DNA of 64,000 nt from Psychrobacter sp. M13 (GTDB lineage Bacteria > Pseudomonadota > Gammaproteobacteria > Pseudomonadales > Moraxellaceae): the NCBI RefSeq assembly GCF_030718935.1, contig NZ_CP132194.1, positions 1,922,001 through 1,986,000 on the forward strand, in the 5' to 3' direction. Below, piece after piece: positions 38,387-47,003 of the stretch. Within the stretch, counting starts at the first letter, position 1. The number at the start of each line of letters is the position of its first letter. The notes below the pieces were generated by a model. It searched no databases. It was not told where the DNA came from and was given only the letters and a program-made list of their open reading frames with translations. The translations under genes were made by a program, and so were the position numbers.

Positions 38387-38692
38387 TTACACCACCCGAT
38401 GCTTCTTAGAGTTCTCCGCTTGCTTAAATATCTCTTTGTAGACCTCTTTTGAGTCCACAGGTGGATAGCACCACTCATCGAGCAATATCATCAGATCAAA
38501 CTCTAGCTCCGTTTTAATATCATCGCGCTTGTTCCAATCCGTGTACTTAGCCTTATCGTTTACCAGCTTTTTAACTGCTTTAGCTAACTCAATGAGTTTA
38601 TCCTCTGGATAGTTAAGGTTATTCTCGATGGATTTTGTAAATGAGTGCAAAGGACGAAAGTTTATGATCAATAGTAATCGGTCATCCATCAT
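38387..38692 (-). pseudogene. remnant of a type I restriction enzyme R subunit (hsdR C-terminus)
   Basis: A 101-codon frame whose last 80 residues match the C-terminal end of HsdR (DUF3387 region): NNLNYPEDKLIELAKAVKK, then YTDWNKRDDIK and, near the end, YPPVDSKEVYKEIFKQAEN. The helicase and nuclease domains (about 900 residues) are absent, and the first 20 residues do not look like HsdR, so this is a 3' stump of a lost type I system. No hsdM or hsdS is nearby. The adjacent small membrane gene may be part of the same scar. Confidence 0.7.
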
Positions 38693-38894
38693 AATCCGTC
38701 ACAGCACAAATGCTTGGGATTATAGCGCACATTAGCACTTTGGATAAGAGCTATCGTCTCTCAGCTGAATCTGTATCATCACCAGTCACGCGCGACTTTA
38801 TACACGCCTAGGGATATCTGCTAAAATCACTCTGCTCAAGTCGTATCGTAATTATAATCACAACCAACAACACAGGGTATAGATAGGATCTAAT

Positions 38895-39836
38895 ATGCAA
38901 CTGGCCCCACTGTTTCAAAAAGTACATAAGCGCGCGCCAAGACTCGGTAAAGCCTTGTCGCTTGCCACTGCGACTGGCGTTATTTTAGGAAATAGTTTTG
39001 CAGGTAGTATCCCTGTGTGGCTGATGGGCGCAACCAAAATAGTAACGGGCGCTGCCATAGCAGACAAAGCGGTCATAAAAATCGCCAATCATTGGATCAA
39101 TAGTAATAACGCCCTAATCGATACCATACTACCGCAAAAGGACTGGCGCATTAGCTTGCCTGATGATGTGCATATCAATGGCAAATATCTATTGATATGC
39201 AACCATCAATCGTGGGTCGATACCAGTGTAGTACAGTATATTAGCCAAGATCGGCTGCCGTTAACACGGTTTTTTACCAAGTTTGAGCTGATCTATATCC
39301 CTATCGTCGGGCAGACCTTTTACTTTTTAGACTTTCCGATGATGCGTCGCCACTCCAAAAAGAAAATCGCCAAAAACCCAGATCTCAAAGGTCAAGATAT
39401 CATCGAAGCCAAACGCGCCTGCGCCCTCTTAAAAGGCAAACCTTTTACTTTGCTTAACTATCTAGAAGGCACGCGCTTTACCTCAGCTAAGCGCGATAAG
39501 CAGCGCTCGCCTTATAAGCACTTGCTAAAACCACGGGCAGGCGGCTTAGCACTAGCGATCAGTGCCTTAGGCTCAGATATCGATGGTATCTTAGATATGA
39601 CGATTGTCTATCCTGATGGCATACCGAATTACGGCGATCTATGGCAAGGCAATATTCAGCGCTTGGGTGTTGATGTGCGTTATATGAAGACACCTGACGG
39701 CTTATCGAGTGCTATTCAAAGTGGCGGTTATGAAAATGATGATAGCGTCAAAGCAGAGATGTTCGATTGGGTGGCGCAGCTGTGGCAGGATAAAGATATA
39801 CGTATTGATGAAATGATGGCTGGGTTTGAAGAGTAG
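38895..39836 (+). CDS. YihG-like 1-acyl-sn-glycerol-3-phosphate acyltransferase family protein
   Basis: 313 residues. An N-terminal hydrophobic segment (about 24-45) anchors the protein in the inner membrane. The acyltransferase motif NHQSWVD (HX4D) lies near residue 103, followed by ELIYIPIVGQTFYFLDFPMM and the glycerol-phosphate site motif YLEGTRFT, then PRAGGLALAISALG. These match the YihG subfamily of PlsC-like enzymes, which make phosphatidic acid with special chain preference. It is monocistronic and followed by a repeat-rich intergenic region. Confidence 0.88.
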   Translation: MQLAPLFQKVHKRAPRLGKALSLATATGVILGNSFAGSIPVWLMGATKIVTGAAIADKAVIKIANHWINSNNALIDTILPQKDWRISLPDDVHINGKYLLICNHQSWVDTSVVQYISQDRLPLTRFFTKFELIYIPIVGQTFYFLDFPMMRRHSKKKIAKNPDLKGQDIIEAKRACALLKGKPFTLLNYLEGTRFTSAKRDKQRSPYKHLLKPRAGGLALAISALGSDIDGILDMTIVYPDGIPNYGDLWQGNIQRLGVDVRYMKTPDGLSSAIQSGGYENDDSVKAEMFDWVAQLWQDKDIRIDEMMAGFEE

Positions 39837-39862
39837 GTTTTATTGTACAATGTGTTGAGTTG

Positions 39863-40137
39863 TAGGCTGGCGCTTTTAGCCCAGCATTTCATAACTGAAA
39901 GTAAGTTTTATAGCTTTTGTAGACATCATCTTGCCCAATAATAATCAAGGATCAATATTCACAGCTTGAGGCTGCTGAGGCGAATAAGCATGACATCCGA
40001 AAAGCAAATATGTACTAGGCGTAGGGTGCATTTTATGCACCAGAATTTAGAGTTAAACGGTGCTTAAAAAGCACCCTACGACTTAAATAAACTTTTTGCC
40101 GAATTTAATTTTTTGCTGGGCTAAAAACGCCAGCCTA
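39863..40137. repeat. nested inverted-repeat element (about 275 bp)
   Basis: The outer arms, 39863-39886 and 40114-40137, are inverted copies matching at 23 of 24 bases; each arm is itself a small hairpin (GCTGG/CCAGC). Inside, CGTAGGGTGC (40020-40029) and GCACCCTACG (40071-40080) form a second perfect pair, enclosing two hairpins (40025-40041 and 40059-40075). No open frame lies inside. It looks like a small non-autonomous mobile or REP-type element. Confidence 0.7.
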
Positions 40138-40220
40138 CGGATTAGTTATTAACTTATCAATATGTATAAGCAATGAGCTTTAAAAAAATAATACTCCCTA
40201 TTAGCAAAAAAACACCACCA

Positions 40221-40262
40221 TAAAAAATACCCCTCATCTATTTAGATAAGAGGTGTTTTTTT
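40221..40262. terminator. bidirectional terminator
   Basis: An imperfect 14-bp stem ending in a TCTA/TAGA pair, with an A-run on the left and seven T residues on the right. It is placed just past the minus-strand CoA-transferase gene. Confidence 0.75.
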
Positions 40263-40284
40263 GATATACGAAAAGCGAATAAAC

Positions 40285-41808
40285 TTACTTAATACGCATA
40301 TCGCCTGTCTCTACAAAACGCTGATGCCATGATAAGGCTTCATTTAACAAGTGCGGCGTATGTAGTGAGCCCGCTTTTTCAGCGCGCGCATAGTAATCTT
40401 GTAGCATTGGACGATAGTCTGGATGTGAGCAGTTATCGATGATCAGCTTGGCACGTTGACGCGGTGACTTACCACGCAAGTCAGCAAAGCCTTGCTCAGT
40501 GACGATAAACATAACGTCATGCTCAGTATGGTCATGATGCGATACCATAGGCACGATAGAAGAAATAGCACCGTCTTTGGCAGTCGATGGGCTTACAAAG
40601 AATGAGAAATGCGAGTTACGTGTAAAGTCACCTGAACCACCGATACCATTCATCATCTTAGTACCCATGATATGGGTTGAGTTGACGTTACCATAGATGT
40701 CGGCTTCGATCATCGCATTCATAGCGATGATGCCTAGACGACGAATCACCTCTGGATGATTGGTATACTCTTGTGGACGCAGAATCAGCTTATTACGCAG
40801 GAACTCAATATTGTCATTGAAGCGCTGTAGCGCATCAGGGCTAAACGATAGCGCGGTTGCTGATGCTGATATCATTTTACCGCTTAATACTAGATCTAGC
40901 ATACCGTCTTGTAATACTTCGGTATAACCCATCAAGTCATCAAATGGGCTATCTTGTAGACCCATTAGCACCGCGTTTGCTACGTTACCCACACCAGATT
41001 GTAGTGGTAGTAAGTTTTTCGGTAGGCGGCCTTGTTTGACTTCATGATCCAAAAACTCAATGATTTGTGAGGCGATGGTTTTGGACTTCTCATCTGGATC
41101 CGCAAACTTACTGTTTCGATCAGGCGCATCCGTCATCACGATACCGATGATTTTATCAGGATCACACTCTAGATATGGCGTGCCGATACGATTGGCTGGC
41201 GCGACGATAGGGATAGGCTGACGATGTGGCGGCTCACCGATATCTGTTGGGATATCATGCATGTTCTCAAGCAGCATGTTTTGGCGTACATTCACCTCGA
41301 TGATGACTTTTTTGGCGGTCTTAAGCCACTGATTATTAGTACCGATACCCATAGAAGGAATAATTTTGCCTTCTGGTGTGATAGCGGTCGCTTCGATCAA
41401 AGCGATGTCCATATCACCATAAAAGCCAAACCTTACTTGCTGCTCAAAGTGTGATAAGTGCATATCGACATAATGCGTGTTACCCGCATTAATACCGTTA
41501 CGCAGCGCAGGATCTGACTGGAATGGTGCGCGAAAGTTGATACAGTTGGCCTCTGCCAATACGCCATCACAATCCTGAGCGGTCGATGCACCAGTAAGCA
41601 TACCAATACCGAATTCTTCACCACGGGCATGGGCTTCTTTAGCGATATTAGCGATAGCCGTCGGTACAAACTTTGGATAGCCTGCGCCAGTAAAGCCTGC
41701 AATACCAAGAGTCATACCATTTTTTACAAATGAGGCGGCTTGCTCGGCTGACATAATCTTGTTACGTAAGCCTTCGTGTTGTACGCGATCTTCGTGATTC
41801 GTTGACAT
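40285..41808 (-). CDS. succinyl-CoA:acetate CoA-transferase / acetyl-CoA hydrolase family
   Basis: 507 residues, typical of the class I CoA-transferases SCACT/Cat1/Ach1 that move CoA between succinyl-CoA and acetate (a TCA-cycle bypass or acetate detoxification). Signatures include NGMTLGIAGFTGAGYPK near residue 30, the GVGNVANAVLMGL loop, NGIGGSGDFTRN and VTEQGFADLRGKSPRQRA. Acetyl-CoA hydrolase (Ach1) cannot be excluded by eye, but bacterial members are mostly transferases. It is monocistronic, with AGGAAA before the ATG. Confidence 0.9.
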   Translation of the reverse strand: MSTNHEDRVQHEGLRNKIMSAEQAASFVKNGMTLGIAGFTGAGYPKFVPTAIANIAKEAHARGEEFGIGMLTGASTAQDCDGVLAEANCINFRAPFQSDPALRNGINAGNTHYVDMHLSHFEQQVRFGFYGDMDIALIEATAITPEGKIIPSMGIGTNNQWLKTAKKVIIEVNVRQNMLLENMHDIPTDIGEPPHRQPIPIVAPANRIGTPYLECDPDKIIGIVMTDAPDRNSKFADPDEKSKTIASQIIEFLDHEVKQGRLPKNLLPLQSGVGNVANAVLMGLQDSPFDDLMGYTEVLQDGMLDLVLSGKMISASATALSFSPDALQRFNDNIEFLRNKLILRPQEYTNHPEVIRRLGIIAMNAMIEADIYGNVNSTHIMGTKMMNGIGGSGDFTRNSHFSFFVSPSTAKDGAISSIVPMVSHHDHTEHDVMFIVTEQGFADLRGKSPRQRAKLIIDNCSHPDYRPMLQDYYARAEKAGSLHTPHLLNEALSWHQRFVETGDMRIK

Positions 41809-42012
41809 ATTATTTCCTAGTGACTTCCCTGTTAAAATAAAATCTCTATAGCATTATGCTAGGAGGAAAAGTATTACCAAACACATAAATGTAAGTTCGT
41901 TTGTTTTTCATTGCAATATATTAAACAACTTCACAACAAAATGCGAGTGGATTAACCCTAATATTAAAATGGTTATGTGATGGGGGTTCATTTTTAACGG
42001 TTCGCGCTAAAA

Positions 42013-42435
42013 CTACTCTTCTACTAAACTTGCCAGCATCTCATCAATCTCTACCTTAAACTCACGATCCTCAATTTTATTAGCGCTGACTTTAGCATTT
42101 TGTAGACTAGTGATAGCCGCGTCTTTTTGACCCATCTCAAGCTGAAGTACTGCCATAGAAAACGCAATCGACGATAAATGATCTTTTGAGTTAATCGCTG
42201 TTGCTTTACCTAAAGCTTTTTCGTATTTGACCAGTGCCTCATCCATATCTGCGGTAAAATCCGCTAGCGTCTCCCACTGCTCAGGGTGATCTTTATCAGT
42301 ATTTTCATTATCTATGCATAACGCTTGCAGATCCTCGTAAAATTTATTAAAGGCCACTTGGTCGCCTATTCGATCGGCTTCTAGTAGCTCTTCTGCCAAT
42401 TTGTAAATAGTTTTATATATCTTAGTGTTAATCAT
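42013..42435 (-). CDS. small TPR-like cytoplasmic protein, unknown
   Basis: 140 residues, entirely helical in appearance, acidic, with no signal peptide or membrane segment. Two TPR-like helical pairs are suggested (YKTIYKLAEELLEADRIGDQ, and SSIAFSMAVLQLEMGQKDAA leading to AITSLQNAKVSANKI). AGGAAGG precedes the ATG. I do not recognise a named family; it may be a conserved hypothetical protein of Moraxellaceae. The neighbours are unrelated. Confidence 0.7.
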   Translation of the reverse strand: MINTKIYKTIYKLAEELLEADRIGDQVAFNKFYEDLQALCIDNENTDKDHPEQWETLADFTADMDEALVKYEKALGKATAINSKDHLSSIAFSMAVLQLEMGQKDAAITSLQNAKVSANKIEDREFKVEIDEMLASLVEE

Positions 42436-42570
42436 AAACCTTCCTTTTTTAAAATATTATTTGAGCCAAATAGAGTGCATTTTATAAGCCCAATCACGCC
42501 GAATTTAAAGTTTTATAAATATTAGAATCTGTTGAACAGCATTGATTTATAGCATACGTAATTTAGATAT

Positions 42571-42594
42571 CGGTGCATAGAATACACCCTACAT
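42571..42594. repeat. degenerate copy of the GGTGC...GCACCCTAC repeat
   Basis: GGTGCATAGAATACACCCTA repeats the right-hand hairpin of the inner element at 40059-40080 with several changes. It lies between the TPR-like gene and the cobalamin cluster. Confidence 0.45.
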
Positions 42595-42613
42595 TATATT
42601 AGTTTTATGCAAT

Positions 42614-43198
42614 CTATCTAAACGATTTTGATAATTCCTTTGGTAATTCCCCTGACAAATCAAAGACACTTAACTCATTATAAGCGACTGCCCTTGGCCA
42701 ATCGATAGCTAAACTCGGTACCTCTTGCCCATTAGTGATCATCTTAGCCGCATTAATCCAGCCTGCATGACCGACGGCTAGTATAGCGCTATTCTCTGAT
42801 GCTCGCGCCTTCAACCACTCCTCAACCCGATTAAATAACTGCTGCAACATCTCACCATTGTCAGGGGCAAAAGTCGCAAAACTCTCGCACCAATCGTCAA
42901 TCTCTCGCTTCGGTATTTGCGTCCAATACAGGCCATCCCACGCGCCAAAATTTAGCTCAGATAGCTCAGTGGCGATATGACAGGTAAAACCTCGTTTTTG
43001 TAAAAGTTGCCCAACCTTTTGTGAGCGCTGTAGCGGACTGACCCAAATCACTTTGGGCAACTGATTCATACGGACGAAGCGCTGAATCTGATTAGCAAGG
43101 CGTTTGAGCTTACGCGTATCGACAGCCATATCGGTCTGCCCAAGACAAATGCCCTGAGCTGCCAGTGGCTTGGGATGTCGCCAAATATACAAGGTCAT
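42614..43198 (-). CDS. cobC: histidine phosphatase, probable alpha-ribazole phosphatase
   Basis: 194 residues of the phosphoglycerate mutase-like branch. The phospho-His motif is WRHPKPL near residue 6 (RHP instead of the usual RHG), and VGHAGWINA holds the second His. CobC removes phosphate from alpha-ribazole phosphate before or after CobS acts, and the position right after cobS (18-base gap) supports this assignment. It is cytoplasmic. It is the last of three genes cobT-cobS-cobC in one transcript. Confidence 0.85.
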   Translation of the reverse strand: MTLYIWRHPKPLAAQGICLGQTDMAVDTRKLKRLANQIQRFVRMNQLPKVIWVSPLQRSQKVGQLLQKRGFTCHIATELSELNFGAWDGLYWTQIPKREIDDWCESFATFAPDNGEMLQQLFNRVEEWLKARASENSAILAVGHAGWINAAKMITNGQEVPSLAIDWPRAVAYNELSVFDLSGELPKELSKSFR

Positions 43199-43216
43199 GG
43201 TCAGCCTTAAACTTTT

Positions 43217-44029
43217 TTAAAAAGGTAGCGTTACTGCAAGCCCTGCATAAATAGCCACTTCGCTAAGCTGCTGTGTCGCACCCAATCCATCCCCAGTATA
43301 GCCGCCTAAGCGCCTACGTAATAAGCGCCGCATATAGTCTGTAGCGATAAGGGCTAGCATAATCGCTAATAATACTTGCCAAATACTGATCAGCTGGATA
43401 ATCTGAGGGAATAGGGCTAGCACTAGAATAATAGCCAATATGACCCAACCACTAGCAAATAATGCTTGTTGCAGCGTTAGCTGCTGCGCCATAGGTTTGG
43501 CCTTGGCATGTTCCAGCTCGCCGCCATAAGGTAGTAGCGCTATCAGACTGATACATAAAAGCCGCGAGGCACTATGAGCGATAATTAATGCCGCTATCGC
43601 TACCAGCACAGGCATAGTAGCGAGTAGAGTTATCTTTAACAGTAGCGCTGAAACCAAGCCCAAAACCCCGTAAGTCCCTAACCGCGAGTCCTTCATAATC
43701 TCCAAAGTACGCGCACGAGTCAGACCACCGCCGAGACCATCGCAAGTATCGGCAAGACCATCTTCATGAAACGCACCGGTTAACTTAATACTAAAGACCG
43801 TACTGGCAACCGCAGCCACTAACGGACTAAACAGCAAGCTTGCCAGCCAAAACACCACCGCGCACAGCACGCCGACCAATAACCCAACCGCTGGAAAGTG
43901 CCGACTACTCTGATGCAGCCATTGCGGATCATAATGGTCAAATGAGGGCACGGGTATACGGGTCAAAAACTGAATAGCGACTAGTACTAAGCGGGCTTCA
44001 TAGTGTATACGCTTAAACAACGATGACAT
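43217..44029 (-). CDS. cobS: adenosylcobinamide-GDP ribazoletransferase (cobalamin synthase)
   Basis: A 270-residue inner-membrane protein with about six helices that joins adenosylcobinamide-GDP and alpha-ribazole (phosphate), the last step of cobalamin assembly. Key motifs are FLTRIPVP near residue 20, GAFHEDGLADTCDGLGGG (metal-binding acidic cluster), MKDSRLGTYG and LGGYTGDGLGATQQLSE near the end. Its start overlaps the cobT stop (TAATG), so translation is coupled. cobU, cobA and other parts of the pathway are not in this window. Confidence 0.96.
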   Translation of the reverse strand: MSSLFKRIHYEARLVLVAIQFLTRIPVPSFDHYDPQWLHQSSRHFPAVGLLVGVLCAVVFWLASLLFSPLVAAVASTVFSIKLTGAFHEDGLADTCDGLGGGLTRARTLEIMKDSRLGTYGVLGLVSALLLKITLLATMPVLVAIAALIIAHSASRLLCISLIALLPYGGELEHAKAKPMAQQLTLQQALFASGWVILAIILVLALFPQIIQLISIWQVLLAIMLALIATDYMRRLLRRRLGGYTGDGLGATQQLSEVAIYAGLAVTLPF

Positions 44030-45099
44030 TAGTTGTTTTTCTCACTGTTGTTTTTCTCACTGACACCTGCATCACTAAAGCTTGCCATCTCATTAATAAT
44101 GGCACAAGCCGATTGTAATAGTGGATAAGCTAATACCGCGCCGCTACCCTCGCCTAAGCGCATTTGCATATCGAGTAATGGCTCAGCGCCTAGTAATTTG
44201 AGCAATTGCGCGTGTCCTAGCTCGACCGAATGGTGCGCAAATACGGCATATTGCAAAACGCCTGGCGCAAGACGTTCCGCGACCAATAGCGCTACGCTGG
44301 CGATAAAGCCATCGATCAATAACACACGCCTATCGCTAGCCGCTTGTATTAAAGCACCTGCCATCATGGCAATTTCCAGACCACCCAGTGCCGCCAATGT
44401 TTCTGTAGGTGATTTTGCCTCACTATGACGCTGTAATACTTGCGTCAAAATAAGCTCTTTATGCTGCATTCCTGCATCATCTAGACCCGTACCACGTCCG
44501 ATACACTCAGCGATAGGCAAATTGCCAAGCCTAGCCAGTAGCAAGCTTGCCGCTGAGGTATTGCCAATGCCCATTTCACCGACGATTAACAAATTACCTG
44601 TTAATGTTTTGGCCACCTCTATACCGTTATTTAAAGCAAGCTGACATTCTGCATTCGTCATCGCAGGCTCGCTTAGCGCATCACGACTACCCATGCGCAC
44701 TTTATAGTCGAGCAATTGCGTAAGATCGATATTAAAGCTTGCAAAGTCTACCGCTACCCCAGCATCGACTACTTTTAGCTCGATATTATGCTGACGCGCT
44801 AAGACATTAATAGCCGCGCCACCTGTCAAAAAGTTCACTACCATTTGCGCGGTCACACTGCTTGGATACGCGGATGTACCGTGTTTGGTCAAGCCGTGAT
44901 CTGCGGCGAACACGCGGATTTGTGGCTGATCAATGTTCGGTGTCATCACTCCTTGAATCATGCCGATTTGTATAGCCAAAGTCTCTAATCGCCCAAGCGA
45001 TCCTTGTGGCTTAGTTTTATTATCTAAGATCTGTTGTAGCTGCTGCTGTAATGGCTCATTAGCCAATTTAATAATCTTGGGGGCAATAAAAGTAGACAA
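44029..45099 (-). CDS. cobT: nicotinate-nucleotide--dimethylbenzimidazole phosphoribosyltransferase
   Basis: 356 residues. This makes alpha-ribazole phosphate from nicotinate mononucleotide and the lower-ligand base (usually dimethylbenzimidazole). Signatures are KPQGSLGRLETLAIQIGMIQ near residue 30, FAADHGLTKHGTSAYPSSVT, GEMGIGNTSAASLLLARL and the catalytic Glu in GEGSGAVLAYPLLQSA. A short Asn/Glu-rich tail (SEKNNSEKNN) is a small internal duplication. It is the first gene of the three-gene unit, divergent from glycerate kinase. I see no B12 riboswitch in the 130 bases between them. Confidence 0.96.
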   Translation of the reverse strand: MSTFIAPKIIKLANEPLQQQLQQILDNKTKPQGSLGRLETLAIQIGMIQGVMTPNIDQPQIRVFAADHGLTKHGTSAYPSSVTAQMVVNFLTGGAAINVLARQHNIELKVVDAGVAVDFASFNIDLTQLLDYKVRMGSRDALSEPAMTNAECQLALNNGIEVAKTLTGNLLIVGEMGIGNTSAASLLLARLGNLPIAECIGRGTGLDDAGMQHKELILTQVLQRHSEAKSPTETLAALGGLEIAMMAGALIQAASDRRVLLIDGFIASVALLVAERLAPGVLQYAVFAHHSVELGHAQLLKLLGAEPLLDMQMRLGEGSGAVLAYPLLQSACAIINEMASFSDAGVSEKNNSEKNN

Positions 45100-45229
45100 A
45101 GGATTATCCCAATAATAAACAAATGGTATAGATCAAAAAAGCGCGAGCTATGGTAGCAGATTATACCGATTTTAATGCTATGATTGATAAACTTAAGCCT
45201 TGAAAACTAACCTAACAACAGAGTCATTT

Positions 45230-46423
45230 ATGAAAATTCTAATCGCTCCTGACTCCTTTAAAGAAAGCCTAAACGCCCTTGAGGTATGCCGCGCTATAAA
45301 GTCAGGGTTTACTCAAGTATTCCCTGACGCTAATTATACTTTATTACCCATGGCAGACGGCGGCGATGGCACCTCTGCTGTCTTATCTTACGCTCTTGGT
45401 GGACGCTGGAAAGAAGTACGCGTTCATGACCCCATGATGCAACCCATCATAGCAAAGTATTTACTATTACCTGATGCTACGGCAGTGATAGAAATCGCTC
45501 AAGCTTGCGGTTTGCATCTGCTAACTGTCAATGAGAGAAACCCTTTGAGCACTAGCAGCTTCGGGGTCGGTGAGATGATTGCAGATGCGCTAGATGAAGG
45601 CGCTAAACGCATTATCATCGGTCTTGGCGGCAGTAGCACTAACGATGCAGGTTTAGGCATGCTTATGGCACTAGGTATCATGTTCTATGATTACGATGGT
45701 GACTCTTTAGCACAAGGCGGATTGCAACTTGCTCGCCTGCAACATATAGACGAGAGAAAATTTAATCCAAAGGTTTTAGACACGGTTTTTGCAGTCGCCT
45801 GTGACGTGACTAATCCATTGTGCGGCGAATTGGGTACCAGCGCTATTTTTGGCCCGCAAAAAGGGGCAAATCCTGAGCAAGTTGTGATGCTTGATAATGC
45901 TTTAAATAACTTTGCGGTAGTCTGTAACAAACATAGAAATGAGCCGCATAAAGATGAGCAAAACAAAAATAGTCGAAACCGCTACAAAAACTGTCAAGAT
46001 ACAGCAGGCGCAGGTGCAGCAGGTGGCCTCGGCTTTGCTTTAATGAGCTTTTGCAATGCGCAATTGCAGTCCGGCTTTGACACTGTCGCTCATGCGGTCA
46101 ATCTAGCTGAGCATATTGCCGATGCAGACTTAGTTATTACAGGCGAAGGCAAGCTTGACGCACAAACGGCTATGGGTAAAGTCGCCAGCGGTATTAGTCA
46201 ACTGGCAAAAACGAATAATAAACCTGTTATCGCAATCTGTGGCAGTGTAGATGGTCTAGGACTGAATGATCTAGATCTAAAAAACAACAGTCAGTTCGAT
46301 GTGGTGATGCCGAGCATTCAAAAGCTAGATGCTTTAGAAAACATCTTAAATAATGCTTATAGTAATATCGAAACTACGGCTAAAAATATTGCCGCGACTA
46401 TTCGTTTAGGGCAGCAGCTTTAA
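45230..46423 (+). CDS. glycerate kinase (type GarK/GlxK)
   Basis: The frame is open from 45200, but the family starts at MKILIAPDSFKESLNALE, so ATG at 45230 is chosen (397 residues). The enzyme phosphorylates D-glycerate. Conserved are MADGGDGTSAVL near residue 45, GLGGSSTNDAGLGMLMALG and GAGAAGGLGFAL, and the ITGEGKLDAQTAMGK segment. Between about residues 240 and 260 there is an extra hydrophilic stretch rich in Asn/Lys/Arg (NKHRNEPHKDEQNKNSRNRY) not usual in the family. It is monocistronic with a terminator. Confidence 0.9.
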   Translation: MKILIAPDSFKESLNALEVCRAIKSGFTQVFPDANYTLLPMADGGDGTSAVLSYALGGRWKEVRVHDPMMQPIIAKYLLLPDATAVIEIAQACGLHLLTVNERNPLSTSSFGVGEMIADALDEGAKRIIIGLGGSSTNDAGLGMLMALGIMFYDYDGDSLAQGGLQLARLQHIDERKFNPKVLDTVFAVACDVTNPLCGELGTSAIFGPQKGANPEQVVMLDNALNNFAVVCNKHRNEPHKDEQNKNSRNRYKNCQDTAGAGAAGGLGFALMSFCNAQLQSGFDTVAHAVNLAEHIADADLVITGEGKLDAQTAMGKVASGISQLAKTNNKPVIAICGSVDGLGLNDLDLKNNSQFDVVMPSIQKLDALENILNNAYSNIETTAKNIAATIRLGQQL

Positions 46424-46485
46424 AGGCTGATAGTTAATTTAGGAGTAATTACTTATGATGAGCCTGTAAAACGTCAAGGCAAAAG

Positions 46486-46517
46486 AAGGACACCATACTA
46501 CTATGATGTCCTTTTTA
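46486..46517 (+). terminator. terminator of the glycerate kinase gene
   Basis: AAGGACACCAT / ATGATGTCCTT stem with an ACTACT loop and a T-rich tail. Confidence 0.85.
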
Positions 46518-46579
46518 TTTTACACTACTAAAACTATGCCATTAAAGCAAGCAATCAAACCTACTTAATTAAACTTAAG

Positions 46580-46921
46580 CTATTCCGCTGCGATAACCGT
46601 CACTTCTACCAACAGCTCAGGACGCGCCAGCGCTGACTCGCCGCAAGCGCGTGCAGGTGGCTGTACGCCTTCAAACCACTTATCCCACACTTCATTCATC
46701 GCGGCAAAGTCTGACATACTCTTAATCCAAACCGTAGCCGATAGCATCTTTGATTTATCGCTGCCAACTTCGTTCAATAGACTCTCTACTTTTTCAAGAC
46801 AAGTGAGCGTTTGTGCTTTGATATCATCTTCTGCATTACCCACTTGACCACATAAATAAATGGTCTGATTGTGAATGACCGTTCTACTCATACGCTGAGT
46901 GCTATGTAACTTTTTAATCAT
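46580..46921 (-). CDS. RidA family protein
   Basis: A 113-residue trimeric Rid-family protein that hydrolyses reactive enamine/imine intermediates. SRTVIHNQTIYLCGQVGN near the start, VWIKSMSDFAAMNEVWDKWF in the middle, and PARACGESALARPELLVEVT with the conserved Arg/Glu near the end match the family. It lies downstream of a D-amino-acid dehydrogenase on the same strand, which makes imino acids; RidA would then clear them. The two genes are separated by a perfect inverted repeat. Confidence 0.92.
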   Translation of the reverse strand: MIKKLHSTQRMSRTVIHNQTIYLCGQVGNAEDDIKAQTLTCLEKVESLLNEVGSDKSKMLSATVWIKSMSDFAAMNEVWDKWFEGVQPPARACGESALARPELLVEVTVIAAE

Positions 46922-46946
46922 AATGTATCCTAATTATATTGTTTAT

Positions 46947-47000
46947 TAGGGCGTGTTGAACATTCGACAGTGCCTTCTTGTGAATGTTCAACACGCCCTA
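46947..47000. repeat. perfect 19-bp inverted repeat between dadA-like and ridA genes
   Basis: Arms 46947-46965 and 46982-47000 (core AGGGCGTGTTGAACATTC) are exact reverse complements, with a 16-base spacer. It begins three bases after the dehydrogenase stop. No T-run follows, so it is not a typical terminator. A half copy occurs at 16685-16716. Confidence 0.85.
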
Positions 47001-47003
47001 GAT

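Noticed and set aside
45100..45229. possible cobalamin riboswitch before cobT
   Set aside because: The gap is only about 130 bases and lacks the B12 box and the conserved core; nothing supports it.
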